A stretch of DNA of 64,000 nt from Deinococcus malanensis. Its GTDB lineage: Bacteria > Deinococcota > Deinococci > Deinococcales > Deinococcaceae. Shown here piece by piece: positions 45,470 to 57,244 of the stretch. The stretch spans positions 124,001 through 188,000 of the forward strand of contig NZ_BMPP01000002.1 in NCBI RefSeq assembly GCF_014647655.1, in the 5' to 3' direction. The notes beneath the pieces were generated by a model. That model had not been told where the DNA came from, searched no databases, and was given only the letters and a program-made list of their open reading frames with translations. The translations under genes and the position numbers were made by a program. Every line of letters begins with the position of its first letter. Position 1 is the stretch's first letter.

Positions 45470-46488
45470 AGGTCACCTCCATGTTTGCCGCGGCGCAGCA
45501 GGCCCATCAGCCCGCGTGGCAGCCACAGGATGCTGAGCATCAGGACCAGGCCGTACACGACCAGATAGCCGTTCTTGACGTTGCTGTGCAGGATTTCCTC
45601 GGCCACACGCAGCACTGTGGCGCCCAGCACGGGGCCCAGGGTGGTGTAGAGCCCACCGAAGATACTGGTGGTCAGCGGTGCGATCGAATTGGCCAGACTG
45701 AAGGTCTCCAGCGGGTTGATAAAGAAGGTCTTGCCGGCGTACAGCACGCCCGCCAGTGCCGCCAGCACACTGGAAATGAAGAAGGCCGCGAGCTTGTAGC
45801 GCACGATCGACACCCCCAGTACCCGGGCGGTTTCCTCACCCTGACGGATGGCCGCGAAAGCGTGGTGCAGGCGGGTCAAACGCACGATGAGGCTGACCCC
45901 CACCGTGAGCAGCAGCAGCGAGAGCGCCAGCAGGTACTGTCCGCGCGAGTTGCCTCCCAGCAGGGCCGGCACCAGCATGCCGTTGGCACCGCCAGCCACG
46001 CTTTCGGGAAGGTTCTGGATGACGGTGCGGACCACCTCGGTAAAGGCCAGGGTGGCAATCGCGAAGTACATGCCGCTCAGGCGCATGGTCACTGCGCCCA
46101 GCACCAGACTGAACAGACCGGCAAGCAGGGCGGCGGCCGGCATGGCTGCCACCCACGGCAGTCCCACCTTGATCAGCAGGGCGTAACTGTAGGCGCCCAG
46201 GCCGTAGAAGGCCGCGTGGGCCAGGCTGACCTGCCCGCTGCGCGCTAGGATGTCCCATGACAGCGCCATAATGCCGGCGACCAGCGTGAAAAAGCCGATC
46301 TGCAGCAGGAATTCGCGTTTGTCTCCCAGCGGCAGGAACGGGAAAATCAGGGCCAGCGCAAAAAACACGGCCAGCGGCCACAGCTTGGCCACGGTGAAGT
46401 CAGGGCGACGGGTCATGGTCCGGCCCAGCACGCCTTTTTCGGCCACGTCCGCCAGGGCGGTGTCAGCAGCATTTCGGATGTGGCTCAT
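45466..46488 (-). CDS. livM: HAAT ABC transporter permease (LivM-like), second operon
   Basis: This is a 340-residue polytopic permease. About nine hydrophobic segments begin near residue 33 (LWPLAVFFALALIFPFL). The LivM motif ARSGQVSLAHAAFYGLGAYSYA lies near 70-91, the coupling segment FAAIRQGEETARVLGVSIVRYK near 215-236, and the end is WLPRGLMGLLRR. ATG 46488 overlaps the livH stop (ATGA) behind GGGAGG, so I reject a longer in-frame start. It is coupled to livG through another 4-nt overlap. Confidence 0.93.
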   Translation of the reverse strand: MSHIRNAADTALADVAEKGVLGRTMTRRPDFTVAKLWPLAVFFALALIFPFLPLGDKREFLLQIGFFTLVAGIMALSWDILARSGQVSLAHAAFYGLGAYSYALLIKVGLPWVAAMPAAALLAGLFSLVLGAVTMRLSGMYFAIATLAFTEVVRTVIQNLPESVAGGANGMLVPALLGGNSRGQYLLALSLLLLTVGVSLIVRLTRLHHAFAAIRQGEETARVLGVSIVRYKLAAFFISSVLAALAGVLYAGKTFFINPLETFSLANSIAPLTTSIFGGLYTTLGPVLGATVLRVAEEILHSNVKNGYLVVYGLVLMLSILWLPRGLMGLLRRGKHGGDL

Positions 46489-47345
46489 TTGGCCTCCCGG
46501 TACGAGCGCCAGACCAGCGTGCCGAAAATCATCAGGAAGAACACGGCGTCGCTCCAGCCACCGCCTCCCGGTACGTAGGTCTGGACCAGTGCCTCGGAAA
46601 CGCCCAGGATGACCGAGGCCCACAATACGCCGGTCAGGTTGCCCAGGCCCGCCATCACGATGATTGCGAAGGCCTTCAGGGCGAACACCAGTCCCACCGT
46701 CGGGCTGGCGAACAGCAGCACGCTGACCAGCACACCGGCAATGGCAGCCAGTCCGCAGGAAACCCCGAACGCCAGCAGATACACCCGGTCCACATCGACG
46801 CCGATCAGCTGGGCGCCGCGACGGTTCTGCGCCACAGCGCGCATCTGGCGGCCCAGGGTGGTGCGGTAGAGCACGAAGTACAGCGCCGCAAGAATGGCGA
46901 CAGCAAGGCCGAATGCGATGGCCTTAGGCCCGCCAACACTGAGTTCGCCGAGGTTCAAGCTGGCGGCCTGATACGGCGTGCTGACCGTGCGGGTGTTGCC
47001 ACCCAGCAGCATCAGCGCGAGGTTCTGCAGCAGGATGCCCAGCCCGAAGGTCAGCAGCATCTGGTTGAGTTCAGGGGCCAGCAGCACGTGGCGGATACTG
47101 ACGCGGTAGGTCAGGCCACCGATAGCGAAGACGGCCAGCGCCACCAGCGGCAGCGACAGCAGCGGGTCCACCCCCAGAAAGGCACTGGCGGCCCAGGCCA
47201 GGAAAGCGCCGATCATCAGGTACTCGCCGTGGGCGAAGTTCACGATGCCGACCACCCCCACTGCCAGGGCCAGACCCGAGGCGACCAGCGCGTAGATGCC
47301 GCTTTGCAGCAGACCGTTGAGCAGGGTTTGTAAAAAAAGCTCCAT
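46485..47345 (-). CDS. livH: HAAT ABC transporter permease (LivH-like), second operon
   Basis: This is a 286-residue permease. It opens MELFLQTLLNGLLQSGIYAL, has GIVNFAHGEYLMIGAFLAW near 33, the LGRQMRAVAQNRRGAQLIGVD coupling loop near 155, and VMAGLGNLTGVLWASVILG near 235. The ATG 47345 follows GGAGGTGAC. It is the first of the four tightly coupled transporter genes; the hairpin at 47391-47430 separates it from the binding-protein gene. Confidence 0.93.
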   Translation of the reverse strand: MELFLQTLLNGLLQSGIYALVASGLALAVGVVGIVNFAHGEYLMIGAFLAWAASAFLGVDPLLSLPLVALAVFAIGGLTYRVSIRHVLLAPELNQMLLTFGLGILLQNLALMLLGGNTRTVSTPYQAASLNLGELSVGGPKAIAFGLAVAILAALYFVLYRTTLGRQMRAVAQNRRGAQLIGVDVDRVYLLAFGVSCGLAAIAGVLVSVLLFASPTVGLVFALKAFAIIVMAGLGNLTGVLWASVILGVSEALVQTYVPGGGGWSDAVFFLMIFGTLVWRSYREAK

Positions 47346-47390
47346 GTCACCTCCAGGTGATCCGGAATTCGGCGCGCCTCTCAGGAGGCA

Positions 47391-47430
47391 GACCACGGGC
47401 CGCCCTGTGGCACTCGGGCGGCCCGTGGTC
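47391..47430 (-). terminator. Hairpin between second livK and livH
   Basis: GACCACGGGCCGCCC (47391-47405) and GGGCGGCCCGTGGTC (47416-47430) form a perfect 15-bp stem with a 10-nt loop, with no U-tract on the reading strand. Its position after the binding-protein gene suggests it protects livK mRNA and lowers permease expression. Confidence 0.6.
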
Positions 47431-47458
47431 TCCCGTCAGGCGCGGCGGGAAAGGGGGC

Positions 47459-48619
<1,161 letters not shown>

Positions 48620-48654
48620 GTACGTTTCGAGTCTAGAGCGGTGCCGTCACATCC

Positions 48655-48701
48655 GCGTTACACCCCTGGCCACATTTGCGGGTGTGACCGCGGCGTAACG
48701 C
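48655..48701. repeat. Inverted repeats in the livK/MetX-like divergent promoter region
   Basis: GCGTTACACCC (48655-48665) is mirrored by GGGTGTGACCGC (48680-48691, imperfect) and again by GCGTAACGC (48693-48701). The elements sit between two divergent genes and just upstream of the TACGCT box at 48710. They could be binding sites for a regulator of one or both genes. Confidence 0.4.
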
Positions 48702-48723
48702 AACCCGCCTACGCTGGGACGCA

Positions 48724-49797
48724 ATGCAAGACAAGGGGTTATGGTCAGGGGAAGGACCGCCTGGCGTGTTCGTGCTGAACACGGAGGCGCTCCTGGGCGG
48801 CGTGCGCGTACGGGTGCGGCTGGGCGCGCAGTCATGGGGCACGCTGAGCAGCGCACGCGACAACGCGGTGCTGGTGTGCCATTACTACACCGGCACCATG
48901 CGCGCCGCCGGGCGCAATCCGGACGGTACACCCGCCTGGTGGGACGCGCTGATCGGCCCCGGCAAGGCCATCGACACGGACCGGTTTTTCGTGGTGTGCA
49001 TGAATACGCCGTCCAACGCCCAGTGCCTGGACAGCGGTATGGTGACCACCGGACCGGACACCCTGCACCCTGACGGTCGGCTCTGGGGCAGCCGTTTTCC
49101 GGCCTGGGACTTCGGCGACCTGCACGCCCTGCAACTGGACCTGATGCACCAGCTGGGCGTCCCGCGCTGGCACGCGGTGGTGGGCCCCAGCCTGGGCGGC
49201 ATTCAGGCCCTGCACTGGGCGGCACGGACACCGGAACTTGCCCCCCGCGTGGCCGCCGTGGTAACCAGCCCGAAGGCCGGACCGGTGCTGCGCGACGCGT
49301 TTGCGCCATTGCTGCGTGACGTAGCGGCCAGCGGTGGCGTGGAGGGGGCGCTGCGCCTGATCTCGTTTTTCGGCCTGGGGGCCGACGGGCTGGAGCGGCA
49401 GTTCCGGGAGGCAAACTTCAGCACCTATCTGCGCACCCGCATGGGCACGTGCAGCCTGAGCCATGTGCTGGACCTGAGCCGGCTGGTCGCCACCCACGAT
49501 CTGAAACAGGTGGTGCCGGAGGAACAGCTGTTCGAGCGCTGGCGACAGACTGGCCTGCAGCTGCTGAGCGTGAACGTCACGGTGGATCAGTTCTTTCCGG
49601 TGGCCGAGATGCGCCGCTTTGCCCTGGCGGCCCAGGCCGCCGGAGTCGCGCACACCCACGTGGAGTTCGACTCTCCTTATGGCCACCTGGGCTGTCTGCA
49701 GGACACGCGGGAATACGCTCACCACCTGCAGGCTCTCCTCGACACCCCACCACCCGATCTGGTCATGAGCACCCCGCTGAAGAACGCCCATGCCTGA
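48724..49797 (+). CDS. MetX-superfamily acyltransferase/hydrolase of unknown substrate
   Basis: This 357-residue alpha/beta-hydrolase is related to homoserine O-acyltransferase MetX. The nucleophile Ser156 sits in VVGPSLGGIQALHWA, an Asp in NVTVDQFFPVAEM near 284 and a His in YGHLGCLQDTREY near 320. MetX hallmarks are changed, however: HALTGD is replaced by HYYTGT, NVLGG by MNTPSNAQ, and GGSMGG by GPSLGG. The homoserine-acylating role is therefore doubtful. TACGCT lies 8 nt before the ATG. It overlaps the next hydrolase by 8 nt. Confidence 0.7.
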   Translation: MQDKGLWSGEGPPGVFVLNTEALLGGVRVRVRLGAQSWGTLSSARDNAVLVCHYYTGTMRAAGRNPDGTPAWWDALIGPGKAIDTDRFFVVCMNTPSNAQCLDSGMVTTGPDTLHPDGRLWGSRFPAWDFGDLHALQLDLMHQLGVPRWHAVVGPSLGGIQALHWAARTPELAPRVAAVVTSPKAGPVLRDAFAPLLRDVAASGGVEGALRLISFFGLGADGLERQFREANFSTYLRTRMGTCSLSHVLDLSRLVATHDLKQVVPEEQLFERWRQTGLQLLSVNVTVDQFFPVAEMRRFALAAQAAGVAHTHVEFDSPYGHLGCLQDTREYAHHLQALLDTPPPDLVMSTPLKNAHA

Positions 49798-50536
49798 CCA
49801 GCCCACTGAACATGGGGTTCTGGTCGCCTTACACGGGAATTTCGCGTCCGGTGCCTGGTGGTCCGATCTGATGGCTCACCCGCCCGTGGGTTGGCGGGTC
49901 CTGGCACCGGATCTTCCGGGCTTCGCCGGCAGTCCCCATGAGGGAGAACCCAGCATCGCGTCCTACGCGGCGTGGCTGCGCGACTGGCTGTCGGCCTGCC
50001 TGCACGCGCAGCAGAAACGTCCGGTGCTGCTGGGACACTCGCTGGGAGGCGCCGTGGCCCTCGAATTTGCCGCGCGGTGGCCGGCAGAGTTGCGGGGTCT
50101 GGTCCTGGCAGCGAGCGCCCCTCTGGGTGGGCTGGTTACGCCTGAAGAGAATTATCCGGTCCTGGAGATGATGCGCGGCAATCCAGCCCTGCTGGAGATG
50201 AGCCTGGGAGCACTGTTTCCGTCGGGCCGACCTGCGAACTTTGACCGGCTGGTGCACGACGCGGGGCGCATGAACACGGCCCATTACAGTGGGAATGCCC
50301 GCGCCCTGGCCGCCTGGAAGATCGATCCCGGCACCCTGGCTGGTCTGCCGGTGCTGGTGCTGGGCGGCGAGCTGGACCGCCTGATCTCTCCTGAAATGGT
50401 GCAGACTCAGGCCGCCGCTCTGGGAGGCGCGGCCACCATTGTGGAAGGCCGGGGTCATGGCTTTCCTCAGGAAGACCCGCTGACCTTCCTGCACCACCTG
50501 CAACCCTTCCTCGATCACCTGCCTAACGAGCGTTAG
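49790..50536 (+). CDS. Alpha/beta-hydrolase
   Basis: This is a 248-residue hydrolase. It has [11 protein letters not shown] (oxyanion-side HG) near 15, nucleophile elbow [13 protein letters not shown] near 83, Asp in [15 protein letters not shown] near 190 and His in [11 protein letters not shown] near 224, a complete Ser-Asp-His triad. It is close in pattern to BioH/MenH/esterase-type enzymes, which share this triad, so the substrate cannot be named. Its start overlaps the MetX-like gene by 8 nt and its stop lies inside the operator of the scoAB unit. Confidence 0.82.
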   Translation: MPDQPTEHGVLVALHGNFASGAWWSDLMAHPPVGWRVLAPDLPGFAGSPHEGEPSIASYAAWLRDWLSACLHAQQKRPVLLGHSLGGAVALEFAARWPAELRGLVLAASAPLGGLVTPEENYPVLEMMRGNPALLEMSLGALFPSGRPANFDRLVHDAGRMNTAHYSGNARALAAWKIDPGTLAGLPVLVLGGELDRLISPEMVQTQAAALGGAATIVEGRGHGFPQEDPLTFLHHLQPFLDHLPNER

Positions 50537-50552
50537 GGACTTAAGTTACACT
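50522..50552 (+). promoter_or_regulatory. scoAB promoter with 16-bp palindromic operator
   Basis: CCTAACGAGCGTTAGG (50522-50537) is a perfect 16-bp palindrome covering the -35 region. TACACT (50547-50552) is the -10. The inner CTAACGAGCGTTAG fits CNAACGNNCGTTNG, which I recall as the consensus for the Thermus TetR-family repressor PaaR. The same AACGAGCGTT core is at 54177-54190. Confidence 0.65.
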
Positions 50553-50561
50553 GGAGACCAC

Positions 50562-51296
50562 ATGAACAAGGTGTATCCGAGCGCCAGTGAAGCGCTGCAA
50601 GACATCGTGCAGGACGGCCAGACCGTTGCCGTGGGTGGCTTTGGCCTGTGCGGGATTCCCGAACAGCTGATTCTCGCCCTGCGTGACAGCGGCAAGCGCG
50701 ACCTGACCGCCGTCAGCAACAATGCCGGTGTGGACGGCTGGGGGCTGGGTCTGCTGCTCGAAACCCGGCAGATCCGCAAGATGATTTCCAGCTACGTCGG
50801 CGAGAACAAGGAATTCGAGCGGCAATACCTGGCTGGCGAACTGGAGCTGGAATTTACCCCGCAGGGCACCCTGGCCGAGCGCATGCGCGCAGGTGGAGCC
50901 GGCATCCCGGGTTTCTACACCAAAACCGGTGTGGGCACCGTGGTCGCCGAGGGCAAGGAGCACAAGGACTTCGACGGCGAGACCTTCATCCTCGAGCGCG
51001 GCATCCGCGCGGACGTGGCGCTGGTCAAGGCCTGGAAGGCCGACAAGTCGGGAAATCTCGTGTACCGCAAGACGGCCCGCAACTTCAACCCCATGGCCGC
51101 GACCTGTGGCCGGATCACCGTGGCCGAGGTCGAGGAAATTGTCGAGGTCGGTCAGCTGGACCCGGACGACATTGACACTCCTGGCATTTTCGTGCAGCGG
51201 GTGGTTCTGAACGCCACACCCGAGAAGCGCATCGAGCAGCGCACCGTGCGTCAGGTGGCTGCAGCTGCACCGGCGGGAACCGGCGAGGAGGTCTGA
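50562..51296 (+). CDS. scoA: 3-oxoacid CoA-transferase subunit A
   Basis: This is the alpha subunit (244 residues) of a family I CoA-transferase that moves CoA from succinyl-CoA to acetoacetate or a related acid. It shows [36 protein letters not shown] near 26 (the CoA-site Gly-rich loop), [11 protein letters not shown] near 52, and [15 protein letters not shown] near 113. The subunit's usual length is 230-240. ATG 50562 follows GGAG. The pathway is ketone-body use, which fits the 3-hydroxybutyrate dehydrogenase at 60296. Confidence 0.93.
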   Translation: MNKVYPSASEALQDIVQDGQTVAVGGFGLCGIPEQLILALRDSGKRDLTAVSNNAGVDGWGLGLLLETRQIRKMISSYVGENKEFERQYLAGELELEFTPQGTLAERMRAGGAGIPGFYTKTGVGTVVAEGKEHKDFDGETFILERGIRADVALVKAWKADKSGNLVYRKTARNFNPMAATCGRITVAEVEEIVEVGQLDPDDIDTPGIFVQRVVLNATPEKRIEQRTVRQVAAAAPAGTGEEV

Positions 51297-51297
51297 A

Positions 51298-51416
51298 ATG
51301 ACTGGCCTCGAACTCAGGGGCAGCCCATTCCCGCGCCTGCCGCGCGTCCAGAGGCGGCTCCGGACGCTGCGCAGCTCGTTTTTCTTGACAGGGACTACGC
51401 GTCTCTGGAGGTTGTG

Positions 51417-51417
<1 letters not shown>
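51298..51417 (+). CDS. Possible 39-residue ORF between scoA and scoB
   Basis: The gap of 120 nt between scoA and scoB contains an ATG 1 nt after the scoA stop with GAGGAGG upstream, reading 39 codons to a TGA that overlaps the scoB ATG (TGATG). The product is Arg/Leu-rich ([14 protein letters not shown]) and unlike any protein I know. It may be only a translational bridge, because the segment also contains a T-run like a terminator tail. Confidence 0.25.
51376..51390 (+). repeat. First copy of a 15-bp repeat
   Basis: TCGTTTTTCTTGACA, identical to 52092-52106. The second copy is the tail of the scoB terminator, so this copy may be a degraded or duplicated terminator, or an internal -35 region. 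Confidence 0.5.
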
Positions 51418-52046
<629 letters not shown>

Positions 52047-52068
52047 GCCCCGCACTGCAAGGATCAGG

Positions 52069-52106
52069 CCGGACGGCACGAACGCGTCCGGTCGTTTTTC
52101 TTGACA
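52069..52106 (+). terminator. Terminator of scoAB, containing the second 15-bp repeat
   Basis: CCGGACG (52069-52075) pairs with CGTCCGG (52085-52091), followed by TCGTTTTTCTTGACA (52092-52106), the repeat also found at 51376-51390. It is a good intrinsic terminator. Confidence 0.75.
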
Positions 52107-52159
52107 TACTGGCTCCCCCAGCATTCGGATCAGCAGTCCTCCAGCCCAGTAAGACGGCT

Positions 52160-52706
52160 GTGCCGGTCCCTGCGTACAGTGACCCTACGGCTATTCAGAC
52201 GCCGGGTCCCGAGGTTTCTGTCATGCAAGATGTAGCGCCTTCACAAGAAGACCTGCCGCCCACCGGTGCGGCGGAGTGCCAGGTAGACGACCTGCTGTCG
52301 CGGGCCGAGCACGCGCGGCAGACCTCTCCTCAGCAGGCCCTGACGCTCGCGCAGCAAGCCATGGCGCATCGCTGCCCGACTACAGGCCACGGTCCGGGCC
52401 AGCGACACCGTGGCGCGGCTGGGCGGCGACGAATTCACGCTGGTCGAACGGCTGCGCGGGCCACAGGACGCACTGACCATCGCCTCCCAGCTGCTCAGGG
52501 CCATCGAAATGCCCGTGCTGCTGGCCGGCCGGGAGGTCTCGGTCAGTGCGTCTGTGGGAGTCAGCCTCTATCCGCAGCATGGCGCTGACGGTGCCACACT
52601 GCAAAAGCAGGCAGACACCGCCATGTACGAGGCCAAGCACGGGGGCAAACGTGCGGTGCGTCTCTGGGGCCCCGGACCTGAACCGGGCAACGCCCACGGA
52701 CGCTGA
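52160..52706 (+). pseudogene. Truncated TPR-GGDEF diguanylate cyclase
   Basis: Residues from GTG 52160 or ATG 52223 give an N-terminus ending in a first TPR helix (VDDLLSRAEHARQTSPQQAL, then TLAQQAMAHR). Near 52370 the frame jumps directly to the second half of a GGDEF domain, read in another frame: IAARLQATVRASDTVARLGG, then DEFTLVERLR, to a TGA at 52706. The intact I-site RASD and GGDEF motif are present, but the first half of the catalytic domain (LTGLPNR, DLDGFK) and the remaining TPRs are gone. Internal deletion plus frameshift makes it non-functional. Confidence 0.75.
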
Positions 52707-52714
52707 CATGCGCC

Positions 52715-53203
52715 TCAGTGCGCTCTGATGCTCTGCACGGTGTACTGCACGCGGCCAGCCTCAAGCTCGACGTCGAAGGTCTCGCCCTCACGCCGCCCCA
52801 GCAGGGCCTGGCCCACAGGGCTATCGTCGCTGACCTGGGTGACTCCCTCGGTCAGGGCGCTGACCTCGACCGCGCTGACCAGCTGAACCTGCAGCTCGCG
52901 GCCGTGTTCGGCGTCCTGAAGCGTCACCACGGAACCGACGGCTACCTGATCACGCGGCAGATCGCCTTCCTCGACAATCACGGCGCGTGACAGGACGTCT
53001 TCGAGTTCCAGGATGCGTGCCTCAATGGCGGGCAGCTCCTGCTGGAACTGCGCGGCATTCAGGCTGCGGTTTTCCAGATCCATGGCGTCGTCCACGGTGA
53101 TGGCCATGCTGGTCACCGTTTCTTCGAGGCGCTGGCGTTCTTTTTCCAGGGACTGCTCCAGGCGTTCGTAACCTTCTCGGGTGAGCTGAATTTCGTCGGG
53201 CAT
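52715..53203 (-). CDS. greA: Transcription elongation factor GreA family
   Basis: This is a 162-residue secondary-channel factor that rescues backtracked RNA polymerase by stimulating transcript cleavage. The N-terminal coiled coil ([20 protein letters not shown]) has a tip with acidic residues in [19 protein letters not shown], so GreA-type cleavage activity is possible, unlike an inhibitory Gfh tip. The C-terminal FKBP-like domain has [18 protein letters not shown] and [18 protein letters not shown] [21 protein letters not shown] 53203 follows AAAGGAG. It is convergent with the GGDEF remnant. Deinococcus has paralogs, so greA versus gfh-type is not certain. Confidence 0.88.
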   Translation of the reverse strand: MPDEIQLTREGYERLEQSLEKERQRLEETVTSMAITVDDAMDLENRSLNAAQFQQELPAIEARILELEDVLSRAVIVEEGDLPRDQVAVGSVVTLQDAEHGRELQVQLVSAVEVSALTEGVTQVSDDSPVGQALLGRREGETFDVELEAGRVQYTVQSIRAH

Positions 53204-53257
53204 GTGTGGCTCCTTTGTGGGTGAGGTCGAGAGGCCAAAGTCGGCGGGGAAGCCACG

Positions 53258-53300
53258 TGGCTGGGCTGACTAAGTGGCTGAGCTGACTAAGTGCCTGGGC
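53258..53300. repeat. Tandem 17-bp repeats in the greA/acidic-protein spacer
   Basis: TGGCTGGGCTGACTAAG (53258-53274) is followed directly by TGGCTGAGCTGACTAAG (53275-53291; one mismatch) and a partial third copy, TGCCTGGGC. The copies lie between two divergent genes. Confidence 0.7.
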
Positions 53301-53470
53301 CGGCCATCAGCCTGGGAACTCATGATGAGCAGCAGTCCCGGCACATGCATAAGGGAGACCCCAACCTCCCTTCCGGAAGCTTTCATCGGCCCTGCAAGGT
53401 CAGCCGGTCTACTTCGGGTGCTCAGCCACGGCGCCTGATCCAGGGGCGCAGCGGCGCCAGGAGGAACAGC

Positions 53471-54043
53471 ATGCCCAAAAAAGCCAATAAAGATTCCGCA
53501 AGCGGTAACCCGGCAGCAGCTGACGACCAGGCCCAGGCCTCTGCTGACCGTGATCTGGCAGTTCCTGAGACCGTGGACTTCTCGCTGCCCGAAGACGATC
53601 TTCCAGAAAACCAGGACGATCAGTCCAATGCCGACCGGATCAGAGCAGCCCAGGATGACCTTGATGACCTCCCGGTTTCAGGCGATGTGACAGGCGGCAA
53701 CCACAGCCCAGGAACAGACGCGCTGGCTGGCGCCGGCATTGCCCTGGACGACGGCATCGACCCTTCCATCCGCACCGAGATGCTGGACAATGCGGTCGCC
53801 TACCTCGATGACGCGCCGGCCGGCAACGTCAACGACGAGCCCGGCTTCGATGACGGTGTGCCCAACAGCATCTCGGATTTCAGCGTGATCACCCCGGACA
53901 ACCCCGGAGGCGTCACCCGGCTGGCCGACCCCAGCTTTGACGCGGGCGGGGAAGTGCATGGACCGCGCGTTGGAGGCTCGGGCGCATTCGATGGAGGTCC
54001 GCCGCGGACCACGCCTCTTCCCGGTAGCAACGACGACGAGTAA
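53471..54043 (+). CDS. Acidic, probably disordered hypothetical protein
   Basis: This 190-residue protein has roughly 33 Asp and no Cys or Trp, and is rich in Gly, Pro, Ala and Asn. It has a short basic start (MPKKANKD) and no signal or membrane segment. Only residues about 95-125 (IDPSIRTEMLDNAVAYLDDA) look able to fold. Such composition resembles hydrophilin/LEA-like protectants, which fits a desiccation-tolerant lineage but is inference. ATG 53471 follows CAGGAGGAACAGC. It has its own terminator. Confidence 0.7.
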   Translation: MPKKANKDSASGNPAAADDQAQASADRDLAVPETVDFSLPEDDLPENQDDQSNADRIRAAQDDLDDLPVSGDVTGGNHSPGTDALAGAGIALDDGIDPSIRTEMLDNAVAYLDDAPAGNVNDEPGFDDGVPNSISDFSVITPDNPGGVTRLADPSFDAGGEVHGPRVGGSGAFDGGPPRTTPLPGSNDDE

Positions 54044-54055
54044 CGTAACGTCGAG

Positions 54056-54085
54056 CGCCAGGGCCCACTGCGGTCCTGGCGTTTT
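54056..54085 (+). terminator. Terminator after the acidic-protein gene
   Basis: CGCCAGGGCC (54056-54065) and GGTCCTGGCG (54072-54081) pair with one G-U wobble; TTTTGTTG follows. Confidence 0.8.
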
Positions 54086-54176
54086 GTTGTCTTCCTCCCA
54101 GGAGCTGCCGGACTCCCACGACGCCCGATCGGCCTCCGGCTTCCCTCCCTGGTTTCCCACCCTCGTCCCACCATTC

Positions 54177-54197
54177 CAAACGAGCGTTTGTTAGACT
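54177..54197 (+). promoter_or_regulatory. Operator and -10 of the acyl-CoA carboxylase operon
   Basis: CAAACGAGCGTTTG (54177-54190) is a perfect 14-bp palindrome, one base before TAGACT (54192-54197), the -10. It shares the AACGAGCGTT core with the scoAB operator. Binding here would block polymerase directly. Confidence 0.65.
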
Positions 54198-54207
54198 GTA
54201 GTCACAG

Positions 54208-55881
<1,674 letters not shown>

Positions 55882-55923
55882 CCACTCCCCTGCCCCATCA
55901 CCCCATCTCCCGGAGGATTCCCC

Positions 55924-57126
<1,203 letters not shown>

Positions 57127-57144
57127 AAATACAAGTTGATCCAT

Positions 57145-57169
57145 AGGCGTGCCCGCGGGCACGCCTTTT
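57145..57169 (+). terminator. Terminator after the acyl-CoA dehydrogenase gene
   Basis: AGGCGTGCCCG (57145-57155) pairs with CGGGCACGCCT (57156-57166), followed by TTT. Confidence 0.8.
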
Positions 57170-57244
57170 CCCGTTCTGGTGCCCTGTCTCCCCCAGCGGG
57201 TGACACCCCAGCGCCCCCTGTGGTGGCTGTAGCATGCCGCTCAG

